A DNA stretch of 64,000 nt from Pseudoalteromonas rubra (GTDB taxonomy: Bacteria; Pseudomonadota; Gammaproteobacteria; Enterobacterales; Alteromonadaceae). The stretch is from contig NZ_AHCD03000044.1 of the NCBI RefSeq assembly GCF_000238295.3, forward strand, positions 620,001 to 684,000. Reading direction: 5' to 3'. The notes beneath the pieces were generated by a model. That model did no database searches and was not told the origin of the DNA. It saw only the letters and a list, made by a program, of their open reading frames with translations. Shown piece by piece: positions 52,372-61,093 of the stretch. Both the position numbers and the translations under genes were made by a program. How positions within the stretch are numbered: the first letter of the stretch is position 1; each line of letters opens with the position of its first letter.

Positions 52372-52584
52372 TTATACCAATTTGCTTAATTAAGTGTTCT
52401 ACTTTGAGGCGAGAAAATATCGTCGATAACACCGCTCCCGCGTCCTGCTACTGCTGAGGCACCTACATCCATATAGGCGAGGCAAAAATTTTGCTATTTA
52501 GTTGTTCTAAATGAGAAATTTTTAACGCCGTTAGCGTCATATTTGCTCCTTCAAATTGAACGGGTATTAAGTGAAATTGGTATT
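52372..52584 (-). repeat. MITE-like repeat, copy 2 (long form, inverted)
   Basis: This 213-bp element is the reverse complement of the one at 14242-14407, with an extra block of about 48 bases (roughly 52440-52490) carrying GACGCGGGAGCGG on the element strand. The outer ends share imperfect inverted repeats (AATACCAATTTCACTTAAT against TTAAGCAAATTGGTAT). It lies 31 bases upstream of the beta-helix gene start, where it could add a promoter or RNA structure. No transposase lies nearby. Confidence 0.82.
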
Positions 52585-52834
52585 TTATTGTTCAACGAAG
52601 ATACCACAGCAAAGTGCATTAATATCCTGCCTGTTTGGGGGGGCGCTGCTGCTTACACGATTAAAGATGGGGTCATGCAGCACCTGAGTCACAGACAGGT
52701 GCTGACACATTTGTTGCCATCGACAGCATTCCATACCTCAATGCAGGTAAGGTTATTAAGCAGACGGGTATCATTCGTCAAAATGCATTGTGCTATTAAA
52801 TGAAATACTTGTCTATTATTTAGGTAATATTTTG
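52585..52834. other. Intergenic region after the repeat
   Basis: There is a 9-bp hairpin at 52678-52704 (CAGCACCTG with CAGGTGCTG) but no supported gene. An 86-codon frame at 52543-52803 begins inside the repeat and is not called. Confidence 0.4.
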
Positions 52835-53797
52835 TTACTCGTTTTGAATGATGTTGTTAAGTATGGCCAGCTCGTTATTGGTATTGATCTGCACCCAAAG
52901 CGGAAAGTGATCGCTTAGCTCAAAGGTCCATTTACTTTCTGGAATGCCGGTATCATCGAATAACGCTGCCATCAGGCCATTGGCGGCAAAGTCAATCACA
53001 CCGCCCTGGTCGGCGTAACTAAACGCATGTCTGGCGCGGTGCAGAATTTGGTCGTAGCGCTTATTGCCGGCACTTGCTGCGGTGTCATTGATGTCTGCGA
53101 GCGCCACTGGCATCTGTAATCCGCTTGACTGGGTGAGTGCCTGATAATAGCGATCGCCAACTCGGGGAATGTTGAAATCTCCCACCACGATGAGATCTTC
53201 ATCGAATACCGTATCGGCGTTGTCTATCCAGCGGCTTTTTATCCAGTCGCCAAAACTGGCCAGTTCCTGTTCGCGACCCGGGCGAGTGCCCCAGCGGGCA
53301 TGCATGGCCAGCATCATGAAATCAAAACTGCCAGCTTTGAATGAGGCCATGTAGGGCGCACGCCACCAGGATTGCTCGCTGACGTACTGGTCACCTACTT
53401 TTTGCCTGTCGGGCTGCGCTTCTGCGGCGAGGCCGGTAAACTGGACCATACGCTTGTCATATACAAAGGCCGTGCGTTCCCAGTTGCCACCAAAATCGCT
53501 TTGCCAGTCGCTGATCACAAATTGCCAGTTTGGACCCAGCATATGCATCACGCGTTTGAAGTCAGTTAAATCATCTCTCAGTTCGGTAATGGCAATGAGA
53601 TCAAACTGGTAAAGAATACGTGTGATCAGCGCAATGGCCAGCTCACTGCGGCTGCGTTTGCCAAAATCTCGGATATTCCAGGTGGCAATATTCAGGGTTT
53701 CATCCAGCATTGAGGGGGGAATATGGCTATCTTCAATGCGCTCTACAAGTAATTTTAGTTTTTTGGCTGTGGCCTTTGAAAGGTGTGTCAGTTCCAT
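52835..53797 (-). CDS. Endonuclease/exonuclease/phosphatase (EEP) family protein
   Basis: The protein has 320 residues. It shows the EEP core: LNIATWNIRDFG (Asn ligand), LIAITELRDD (Glu metal ligand), MLAMHARWGTRPGRE (histidine), LIVVGDFNIPRVGD and ELSDHFPLWV (last Asp-His). EEP enzymes hydrolyse nucleic acids or phosphoesters with Mg. There is no signal peptide, so it is probably cytosolic; the first 25 residues are helical and add nothing to the family match. AAGGTAA precedes the ATG. It is divergent from creA, and the true substrate cannot be told. Confidence 0.85.
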   Translation of the reverse strand: MELTHLSKATAKKLKLLVERIEDSHIPPSMLDETLNIATWNIRDFGKRSRSELAIALITRILYQFDLIAITELRDDLTDFKRVMHMLGPNWQFVISDWQSDFGGNWERTAFVYDKRMVQFTGLAAEAQPDRQKVGDQYVSEQSWWRAPYMASFKAGSFDFMMLAMHARWGTRPGREQELASFGDWIKSRWIDNADTVFDEDLIVVGDFNIPRVGDRYYQALTQSSGLQMPVALADINDTAASAGNKRYDQILHRARHAFSYADQGGVIDFAANGLMAALFDDTGIPESKWTFELSDHFPLWVQINTNNELAILNNIIQNE

Positions 53798-53944
53798 GGG
53801 TTACCTTGAACGGTGATGAATAGATTCATAAAGCTAGACCAATTTGTGATAAATACCAGTGGCTTACTCTATCAACCATATTTTTAATAGCAGGTTTGTG
53901 CAACAATGGTAAACTGAAGAAAATCACATATCTCAGGAAAGAGA

Positions 53945-54412
53945 ATGAAAAAAAGACTATTACTGCTTCCAGCAATGATGTTACTTGGTGCCTGCTCAGA
54001 CAGTGAGGTAGGCGATGTATCGCTTGGTCTGTTTACATTGAAGGACATCAAGTTGCATTCAATGACGGATCCGATTGTCACCGGCGTAACGTGTCATGTT
54101 GCCAGCATTGAGGCGGACCTCAGTTTGTCAGATCCCAGCGACAGCTCTATTGCCTGTCGTCAGACCGGAGAAATCACGCCGCAAATGATAGCCCAGATAG
54201 ACAAAAGCAAGTCTGGAGAAGTGGTGTTCAAACAGTCAAAAAGTGTGTTTTTCAAAGCCATGAAGGTCAGGCGTATTTATGATGCCGAACATCAGACCTT
54301 GATGTATCTCTCTTATACCACCAAAGAAACCTCGGGTAGCTTTAAACATAGCTTATCGACCGTGCCTCTGTGGGGCACGCAGGCTTATTCTGAGAAAGCC
54401 ATTAATCCGTAG
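53945..54412 (+). CDS. creA: CreA family lipoprotein
   Basis: The protein has 155 residues with a lipoprotein signal (MLLGACSDSE, Cys near residue 18). It shows the CreA pattern: EVGDVSLGLFTLKDIKLHSMTDPIVTGVTCHVASIEADLSL, then SIACRQTGEI, KSVFFKAMKVRRIYDAEHQTLMYLSYTTK and the closing SLSTVPLWG. The conserved cysteine pair suggests an envelope protein. Function is not known, though E. coli creA lies before the creBCD sensor genes. That locus is absent here. Confidence 0.92.
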   Translation: MKKRLLLLPAMMLLGACSDSEVGDVSLGLFTLKDIKLHSMTDPIVTGVTCHVASIEADLSLSDPSDSSIACRQTGEITPQMIAQIDKSKSGEVVFKQSKSVFFKAMKVRRIYDAEHQTLMYLSYTTKETSGSFKHSLSTVPLWGTQAYSEKAINP

Positions 54413-54580
54413 AGTCGCTACGCCAAGTTAGCAGACAGGCAAGAGCAGGCCGTCGATTTGGTCATTAACAATGTGTTACCTGAGCACCTTGCGTGCCTGT
54501 GTCCGTCTGTATAAACTGGCGCGTTTTCGTGCCAAAAGAAGCCTGATAGCTCTGAAAGCTGTTCAGGGAAGAGCAAAAAG

Positions 54581-56611
54581 TTGAGAATTATGAAGCCGCT
54601 ATACATCATATTCGCCATCGTTTTGATGGTTTGGTTTAATCCTGTCCGGGCACTCGGTGAGCGTCCTGATGTGACCATTTCGCCTGCCCCAGGTTGGGTT
54701 ACTAAGCAGCCGCTAACGGCATTACCTGAAAGCCTGCGCAAGCCGCTTCATTATCGGCTGGTTGACAGTCAGGTGAGTGACGATGCAGAGCAGACGTCTT
54801 TTTCTCATAACCGCTATGTGTTTACCGATGCTGCCGGCGTTCAGGAAGGAAGTACGGTCAGAGTGCGGTTCAATCCAGCGTATGAAAAATTGGTATTTCA
54901 CAATGTCACTGTCTTTCGCGATGGCAAAGCGGTTTATCAGTTAACCCCGCAGGATATTAAAGTGATCAACGCGGAAGATGATCAGCAAAATAATATGTAT
55001 CTGGGTTTGTTTGATGCCTTGATCTTGCTTCAGGATATCCGTGTCGGCGACGAACTTGATTACAGCTACAGCTTGTCTGGCAAAAATCCGGTATTGGGTG
55101 ATCGTTTTAGTTACTTTGATAACCTTGGTTGGGGCGTTGCGGTCGATCTGCTGACCTTTAAACTCACCTTACCAGATGATAAACAAGTCGCGCATAAAGT
55201 ATTTGGTAACCCTAATGCCGAGGTGCAACATCAGAAAAGCGATGGTACCCAAACCTATACGGTTCGTGTCGAAAACAGCGTAGCCCATACTGTTGAAAAC
55301 GAACTACCAGGCTGGTTCAGCCCGTTTCCTTATATTCAGTTCACCGAGTTTAACTCCTGGCTGGAAGTGCAGGCCTGGGCGGCACAGTTGTTTCAGGTAA
55401 ACACTGAACATAGCCCAGAACTTAAGGCCTATATCACGGAGCTTAAAGCATTGCCAAAGCACCAGGCAATTGAGCAAGCCATCACCTTTGTACAGGATGA
55501 AATTCGTTATCTGGGCCTGGAGCTGGGTGTCAATTCGCATCAGCCCAACATGCCTCACCAGGTATTTGAGAAACGCTTCGGTGACTGTAAAGACAAAACG
55601 CTGCTACTGAATACTTTGCTCCGTGAGCTGGATATAGACGCCCAACCTGCTTTGGTGTCGACGGATAAACGCGCTCATATTAGTGAGTATTTGCCAACGC
55701 ATAGCGCCTTTAACCATGTCATTACTCACTTTACACTGGATGGTGAAACATTCTGGGTTGATCCGACGATTAACTATCAGGGCAGCAAATTGTCTAGTTT
55801 GTATCAACCTGATTATGGCAGCGCTTTGCTGGTGGACAGCCAGTCAGGCTCTTTGACCTCCGTAGCCGTACAGCCGGCACGCCATGGTATTGATATTAAT
55901 GAGATGATTATCGCCCCAGACTACGTATCGCCCGTACAATGGCGGATCGAATCACAGTATTACGGCTGGCAGGCAGAACGATTGCGATATCAACTGGCCT
56001 CGTCAGAAAAGAAGGTGTTTCAGGAGCATTCGCTAAACTATTACGCGCAATTTTATCCTGGCGTACAGGTAAAGGCACCGATTAGCTTTGCTGATAATCG
56101 CCAGGACAACGTGATCACTGTGGTGGAATCTTACTGGGTGCCTGACTTCTGGCAACCACATGAAGATGGCTCAGCAGAATTCTATCTTGCCGCTGGGAAT
56201 GTCAGCCAATATGTTAAATTACCTCAAACCGTGCGCCGTAAGCAGCCACTAGCCAAAGTGTATCCACTGTCTTTGTCTCAGCGTGTCACCTTGCTTATGC
56301 CGTCAGATATTGACTTCAGTGCGCTGGCCTATCAAAAATCGTTTGCCGATCCTTATGTGCGAATCGACAGTGCCATGGAATATGACCGCCGCCGGGTGAC
56401 TTTTCACGCTCAATATGAGGCCCTTCAGGAGTCTGTGCCGGTTGAGGCGGTGCCTGCGCACCTCAGTAAGCTTAAACAGGCCAATAAGTATAGTGGCTTT
56501 GGCGGCACAGTGAGCGAAGTGACGACGAACCCTCACTACACCATATTTCGGGACTTTGTTAAGCAACTTGAGGACAAGACTAAGATGAAATTTGTCGGAG
56601 AATCACTATGA
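54581..56611 (+). CDS. DUF3857 and transglutaminase-like protein
   Basis: The protein has 676 residues with a signal peptide (cleavage near VRALG, residue 27). A DUF3857 domain (about 60-230) is followed by a transglutaminase-like core: FGDCKDKTLLLNTLL (Cys), SAFNHVITHF (His) and FWVDPT (Asp). Such exported proteins are common, with a role in protein cross-linking or cell-surface processing that is not known. The start chosen is TTG at 54581, seven bases after AGGGAAGAG; ATG at 54590 would give the same signal peptide but sits badly relative to that site. The stop overlaps the next start. Confidence 0.87.
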   Translation: MRIMKPLYIIFAIVLMVWFNPVRALGERPDVTISPAPGWVTKQPLTALPESLRKPLHYRLVDSQVSDDAEQTSFSHNRYVFTDAAGVQEGSTVRVRFNPAYEKLVFHNVTVFRDGKAVYQLTPQDIKVINAEDDQQNNMYLGLFDALILLQDIRVGDELDYSYSLSGKNPVLGDRFSYFDNLGWGVAVDLLTFKLTLPDDKQVAHKVFGNPNAEVQHQKSDGTQTYTVRVENSVAHTVENELPGWFSPFPYIQFTEFNSWLEVQAWAAQLFQVNTEHSPELKAYITELKALPKHQAIEQAITFVQDEIRYLGLELGVNSHQPNMPHQVFEKRFGDCKDKTLLLNTLLRELDIDAQPALVSTDKRAHISEYLPTHSAFNHVITHFTLDGETFWVDPTINYQGSKLSSLYQPDYGSALLVDSQSGSLTSVAVQPARHGIDINEMIIAPDYVSPVQWRIESQYYGWQAERLRYQLASSEKKVFQEHSLNYYAQFYPGVQVKAPISFADNRQDNVITVVESYWVPDFWQPHEDGSAEFYLAAGNVSQYVKLPQTVRRKQPLAKVYPLSLSQRVTLLMPSDIDFSALAYQKSFADPYVRIDSAMEYDRRRVTFHAQYEALQESVPVEAVPAHLSKLKQANKYSGFGGTVSEVTTNPHYTIFRDFVKQLEDKTKMKFVGESL

Positions 56612-57687
56612 AGCGGTTATTAAGTCTGCTGGTTTTAATCTTGGTTGTGTCTGGGTGTGCGTCCACCAAAAAAACGGCTTTTATTGATTCGTCAGCATCG
56701 GTATATGAAGCGAACAAAAAGGTGGAATATGTGCTGAATAACCCCAACGAAAATGCATTTTTAGAACTCATCGACCGACATGCTAGCGAAACTTATGTGA
56801 AAAATGAACTGGGAATAGACGACCCCAAGTTTGCGTTGAAAAGTGCGTTTGTCTCAGCCGGGGCGATGATGGGCTTATCTTCATTCGACCACATTTTCTA
56901 TACCCACAGTCGTGAGCAAGGTGACTACTGGCTTAGTCAGTATATTTTCTCATATGACAACGGTACTTTTGCGCTGGTAGATATTACCCTGACAAAACAG
57001 GGCTATAAATTGGTTGATGTGAACAACCGAAGCTATCGCTCCAGCATAGTGCGCTTTTTCGCACAGTATGATCAGCAGATTGAAGCGGCCGGACACGAAA
57101 AGGCGGTAACGGCAATCACGGATCTTATGGAGAAAAAAGAGTCGCAGTTGGCGTTGGAAAAGTACCAACAATTGCCCTCAGAGCTAAAATCATTGCCCAT
57201 TGTTCATGAAACCTTATTCCGCTCTATTGAAACATGTGATGGTAAGCAACACCAGGTTTTATGCGAAACCTTGCTTCAGGGGAGTGAGCAGGCGTATCAG
57301 GGCTTACTTGAAGCAAACCTGTATCGCACTATGGGACAATATGAGCAGGCACTAATTAAATTTGAACAGCTGCCTGATGATATTCGTTTTAGCCCGCCAA
57401 TTTTGATGGAAAAAGCCATGGTGCTGGCTCACCTTGGACAGAAACGCGAAGCGTTTGGTATCGCTTTAGATGCTTTGTATCGCAATGCCTCAGGCGCTTA
57501 TGGTTACCTGATCATGTTACAGGTTGCGTTCATCACCGGTGAACATGATGCTGCCGTTGAGCTACTGACTTTTATGAAAGATATCTTTGAGATTCAGTTT
57601 ACTGAACAAGAGCTGGCCGATATCAGCAACAGTGATAATTTCCTGAGCTCAACACAGTATGCGCAGTTTAAACACTCTTATCTATAA
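56608..57687 (+). CDS. Lipoprotein with TPR-like helices
   Basis: The protein has 359 residues. The lipoprotein signal ends VVSGCASTKK (Cys near 17). The N-terminal half (about 20-150) is an unrecognised mixed domain; the C-terminal half (about 160-350) has helical pairs such as LLEANLYRTMGQYEQALIKFEQLP and PPILMEKAMVLAHLGQKREAF, typical of TPR. The start overlaps the transglutaminase-like gene by 4 bases (ATGA), so they probably form a complex at the envelope. The GNAT gene follows by 16 bases. Confidence 0.78.
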   Translation: MKRLLSLLVLILVVSGCASTKKTAFIDSSASVYEANKKVEYVLNNPNENAFLELIDRHASETYVKNELGIDDPKFALKSAFVSAGAMMGLSSFDHIFYTHSREQGDYWLSQYIFSYDNGTFALVDITLTKQGYKLVDVNNRSYRSSIVRFFAQYDQQIEAAGHEKAVTAITDLMEKKESQLALEKYQQLPSELKSLPIVHETLFRSIETCDGKQHQVLCETLLQGSEQAYQGLLEANLYRTMGQYEQALIKFEQLPDDIRFSPPILMEKAMVLAHLGQKREAFGIALDALYRNASGAYGYLIMLQVAFITGEHDAAVELLTFMKDIFEIQFTEQELADISNSDNFLSSTQYAQFKHSYL

Positions 57688-57703
57688 CACCAGGATGTAA
57701 ATT

Positions 57704-58288
57704 ATGTGGATAAAAAATACCGTGCTGGAAGGGCAATATATTCGCTTAGAACCGCTGTCAATTGAGCATGTTGAAGAGCTGCAGGAAGCCGTGCAGGATG
57801 GCGAAAGCTGGAAACTCTGGTATGCCAGCGTGCCCGCTCCGGAGCAAATGCAAGGATATGTCGAAAAGGCTCTGAGTAAGGTGGGTGAAGATCAGGTAAC
57901 CTTTGTTGTCAGGTCGATTGCCAGCGGTCATATTGTGGGAACCACACGCTACTACGACATTAAACCTGAGCACAAACGCGCTTCTATCGGGTACACCTGG
58001 TATAGCGCTGCGGTGCGTCGTACGCCGGTTAATACCGAGGCAAAATTGCTGTTAATAGAAAACTTGTTTGAGCAGTGTGGGGCGCTCTCTTTGGAATTCA
58101 AAACACACTTTTTCAATCATGCTTCAAGGCAGGCCATTGAGCGTCTTGGCGCTAAACTGGATGGAGTGCTTAGAAGCCATCAGATTCTGGCTGATGGCTC
58201 CATCCGTGACACGGCAGTGTATTCCATTTTGGCCAGTGAATGGCCAGCAGTGCGTAATCACCTCAAAGCAAAACTCACAGCCCGTTAA
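57704..58288 (+). CDS. GNAT family acetyltransferase (RimJ/RimL-like)
   Basis: The protein has 194 residues. It has the RimJ/L-type N-terminal LEGQYIRLEPLSIEHVEELQ, then IVGTTRYYDIKPEHKRASIGYTWYSAAVRRTPVNTEAKLLLI, and the late segment LSLEFKTHFFNHASRQAIERLGAKLDG. Such enzymes acetylate N-terminal or small-molecule amines using acetyl-CoA. It is the third gene of the operon with the transglutaminase-like gene. Its stop TAA lies in a hairpin loop shared with the convergent DUF4153 gene. Confidence 0.9.
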   Translation: MWIKNTVLEGQYIRLEPLSIEHVEELQEAVQDGESWKLWYASVPAPEQMQGYVEKALSKVGEDQVTFVVRSIASGHIVGTTRYYDIKPEHKRASIGYTWYSAAVRRTPVNTEAKLLLIENLFEQCGALSLEFKTHFFNHASRQAIERLGAKLDGVLRSHQILADGSIRDTAVYSILASEWPAVRNHLKAKLTAR

Positions 58289-58298
58289 AACGGGCTGT
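58277..58298. terminator. Shared hairpin containing both stop codons
   Basis: ACAGCCCG and CGGGCTGT form a perfect 8-bp stem around TTAAAA. The loop bases TTAA give TAA on each strand, so the GNAT gene and the DUF4153 gene end in the same loop. Probably a two-way terminator, although without a T tract. Confidence 0.6.
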
Positions 58299-59988
58299 GC
58301 AGCTCTAATCTGTGCTCACCAATCTTAATGTCTTTGAACCTGGGTTCAACAATCTCAAAGTTGTCCGTTCTAAGTGCTTCCAGCAGGTCTTTTGATTGCG
58401 GTCCATAGACTTTTTGGTCCATATAGCCAGATTGCCAGCCCTGCACGCCATCAATAACACCCAGATAAAACACCCGTAATTCCACCCGATGCTGAGTATT
58501 AGCAATAAACAGATATTCTGCCTCGGGTGTATTGTCCAGCTGAATGGGTCGTAACATAAGTTCAGTCGCGTTATCGAACAAATGCGTGTTGTGTTTGGCG
58601 AATACCTCCAGTGCAGTCACTAGCTCCTGGGGCAATGCCTGTTTCTGTGCATCTGGCATGTCAATCAGGTCTAATAAGGTCTGTGTCGTCAGGGGTTTAG
58701 TTTCCAGGGTCAACGCAGTGTGGAGCCGACGCTTTAGTTGCTCGTCATCGATGCTATGTTGCAGTGATTCCAGTGCCGTTAGTCCTTTTCGGCCCAGCTC
58801 GTTTACCAGGTAACGAGGGTCAAAATCAGCTGGCTGCGTGATCCCTGCAGTGAGGCGGTCTATCTGAGAATTGACACTCATGCCACGAAAATCCAGCAAG
58901 GGCGTTTGGGTGGCAATCAGCAGCCCAAGCAGACTTAAAGTTACCGGTCGGTTTACTGTGCTCAATCTGTTATACCAGGTGGCTTTGTGGGTGATCAACT
59001 GCCACACATAGCCCACGCAAACTGTCATGCTGACTGAGGCAATGAGCACGGCCCACAAGCGGGCCAGGCTGAGGCCGTATTGCTCTATTCTGAGGTATAG
59101 TCCCCAGCCGCTGAGTGCCAGATAGCAGGGGAGCAGGAGCAGCCCGAGTGCAATGAAATGGCGATACCAGGGTCGCTGAGTCAATGCCTCACCAGACAGG
59201 TTCAGGCACAAGACGATGGCACCAACTAACACAAAGATCAGGCTGCTGCCGCCATTTTGCCAAAGTGTATCCAGCTCGCTGAACAAAACAGCCACGAAAA
59301 ATAGCATGGCCACAGCGACCAGTACGGGTAACAACAGGGTGGCAAAGTTACGGCATATGGCGAACAACTGATTTGCCAGGTTACTGCGGCTGCGAGCCTG
59401 GATAACGCCAATAGCCTGGCTCAATGTGATGGCCGGGTAATAAAACCAGGGTTCAGAAAACAGGTCGGTGAAAAAACTAATTTCGATGACTTCAAACAAA
59501 CTGGCCCACAGCATCAATAGCATGAGTACAGATAAAGTGAACAGCTGAGCCGCAGCAAACACCAACAGGAAACGACCCATGGCCTGGCTCAGCGCATCAT
59601 AGCTGGGTAGCCAACGTTCCCGGCTGTTCTGGGTAAGCCATGGAATAAGCAATACTGAAGCCAGGAATATGATCAGTGGATACGGCCACGCTTGTGATGG
59701 TATGGAGGCGCGCTCGGGGAGCAGCTGACTGCCCAAATAAAAGCCACACAGCGTGAATAGCAGCGCATATATTCCCAGTTGAATATAAAAAGACCTGTTG
59801 AGCTGGGTAAAGCTTGAAAAAATAAGTGTCGAGGGCAAAAAGATCACCAACGAATAGGTGGCAAGCAGCCAGTTAGGGGATTGGCCCGGCCAAAATGCGA
59901 AGTCAATTGATTGATGCAGAATGATCAGAAAAAAGCTCTGCAGCAGCGCGACCAGTAGTAGTTTACGGCTTGTCAGTAATGGCTCCAT
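58285..59988 (-). CDS. DUF4153 membrane protein
   Basis: The protein has 567 residues. It has about ten transmembrane helices in the first 370 residues (SRKLLLVALLQSFFLIILHQ, then IYALLFTLCGFYLG and others) and a soluble C-terminal part of about 190 residues. The layout and the middle motif FYYPAITLSQAIGVIQARSRSNLANQLFAICRNF fit DUF4153. The function is not known. It is a single gene; the last 4 bases overlap the convergent GNAT gene. Confidence 0.82.
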   Translation of the reverse strand: MEPLLTSRKLLLVALLQSFFLIILHQSIDFAFWPGQSPNWLLATYSLVIFLPSTLIFSSFTQLNRSFYIQLGIYALLFTLCGFYLGSQLLPERASIPSQAWPYPLIIFLASVLLIPWLTQNSRERWLPSYDALSQAMGRFLLVFAAAQLFTLSVLMLLMLWASLFEVIEISFFTDLFSEPWFYYPAITLSQAIGVIQARSRSNLANQLFAICRNFATLLLPVLVAVAMLFFVAVLFSELDTLWQNGGSSLIFVLVGAIVLCLNLSGEALTQRPWYRHFIALGLLLLPCYLALSGWGLYLRIEQYGLSLARLWAVLIASVSMTVCVGYVWQLITHKATWYNRLSTVNRPVTLSLLGLLIATQTPLLDFRGMSVNSQIDRLTAGITQPADFDPRYLVNELGRKGLTALESLQHSIDDEQLKRRLHTALTLETKPLTTQTLLDLIDMPDAQKQALPQELVTALEVFAKHNTHLFDNATELMLRPIQLDNTPEAEYLFIANTQHRVELRVFYLGVIDGVQGWQSGYMDQKVYGPQSKDLLEALRTDNFEIVEPRFKDIKIGEHRLELHSPF

Positions 59989-60409
59989 ATATGTCTCATA
60001 ATATCAATTCCTTGTTCCTGTCATTAAAACTTAACAGTGCCGAAAAGCAAGTAAATATTGGTAAGAGTGGCGCCAAAGTCTAGTAAAGTGCAACAAAGAA
60101 TTTGACATAATATGTCGTAATGTGGCAGATTGATTGTGTGGTAAAGAGAGCTGAAAAGCTCTTTGATAGCGTGGTTTGTCACCGCGCAATGTTAACTTAA
60201 AGGGGGTGAAGAAATCTTCCCATTGTACCTTGTAACCACCTCGTAATAGCTCGGGTTGGGGTAAATTCAATCTCACTCGTCAGGTCCGCTGTAGGTTGTA
60301 TTTACGTTTATTTACCATGCAGGCGCTCAACTTGGTGTTTGTTCATAAATACCACGCTATGCTTCTTTTGTTATTGAAAACGCAATAATTATCCGTGTAA
60401 GGAGGAAAT
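59989..60409. other. Intergenic region upstream of yqiJ
   Basis: The 421 bases should hold the promoters of DUF4153 and yqiJK. I see no clear promoter boxes. An 81-codon frame on the minus strand (60031-60276) has no ribosome site and is not called. Confidence 0.35.
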
Positions 60410-61024
60410 ATGGACTTTTTAAACACGGCTTTCACTTTTCCTACGGTGATCTACTCTACACTACTGCTGATTGTGCTGCTGTTCTGGCTGATCTCTTTGG
60501 CTGGATTTGCCGACCCCGATATGCTTGACGGTGATGCCGACATCGAAGCAGAAGGAGGCGCTGAAGGTGGCTCCTTATGGCAAATGGGCTTTGGCGGCGT
60601 GCCATTGACTGTTTCTATTAGCTTAATCGTTGCACTGAGCTGGGTGGTCAGTTACTACGCGCAGAAATTATTTGCCTACCTGCTTGGTGATGGTGTCATG
60701 TTTTACCTGATTGGTAGTGTATTTATGCTGGGTAGTCTGGTTGTGGCATTGCCTCTGGCGGCAGCGTTAGTCAGGCCATTACGTGGCGTATTTGACAGCC
60801 AACAGGCCAGCAGTAAAGACGCACTAGTCGGACTGGAGTGTGTGATTGCCACCGGAAAAGTCACCACCACTTTTGGCCAGGCACGCGTTTCCCATGAGGG
60901 CAGCGAGCAGTTGATCGAAGTCAGATGTGATGAAGAAAATACGTTTACTCAGGGTGATAAAGCACTGCTGATTGAACACAACGCAACAACTCATAGTTAC
61001 ACAATCGTCACCAACCCCTGGTGA
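60410..61024 (+). CDS. yqiJ: YqiJ-like membrane protein with OB-fold C-terminus
   Basis: The protein has 204 residues. Three transmembrane helices lie at about 12-32, 60-80 and 92-118. The C-terminal part (about 135-204) is beta-rich (LVGLECVIATGKVTTTFGQARV, then DKALLIEHNATTHSYTIVTN), a small OB-fold as in NfeD and YqiJ. NfeD-like proteins pair with flotillins. Here yqiK follows 69 bases on. TAAGGAGGAA before the ATG is a near-perfect ribosome site. Role in membrane microdomain formation is inferred from the partner. Confidence 0.88.
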   Translation: MDFLNTAFTFPTVIYSTLLLIVLLFWLISLAGFADPDMLDGDADIEAEGGAEGGSLWQMGFGGVPLTVSISLIVALSWVVSYYAQKLFAYLLGDGVMFYLIGSVFMLGSLVVALPLAAALVRPLRGVFDSQQASSKDALVGLECVIATGKVTTTFGQARVSHEGSEQLIEVRCDEENTFTQGDKALLIEHNATTHSYTIVTNPW

Positions 61025-61093
61025 TAGCTCAACTTTAAAAACGGCGCCGGATAAGCGCCCGGGAATAACTTATAAAACTTATCAGGAAGAGAT

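Noticed and set aside
52543..52803. 86-codon ORF after the second repeat copy
   Set aside because: It begins inside the repeat, with no family likeness and no ribosome site.
60031..60276. 81-codon ORF on the minus strand upstream of yqiJ
   Set aside because: No ribosome site, no recognisable domain.
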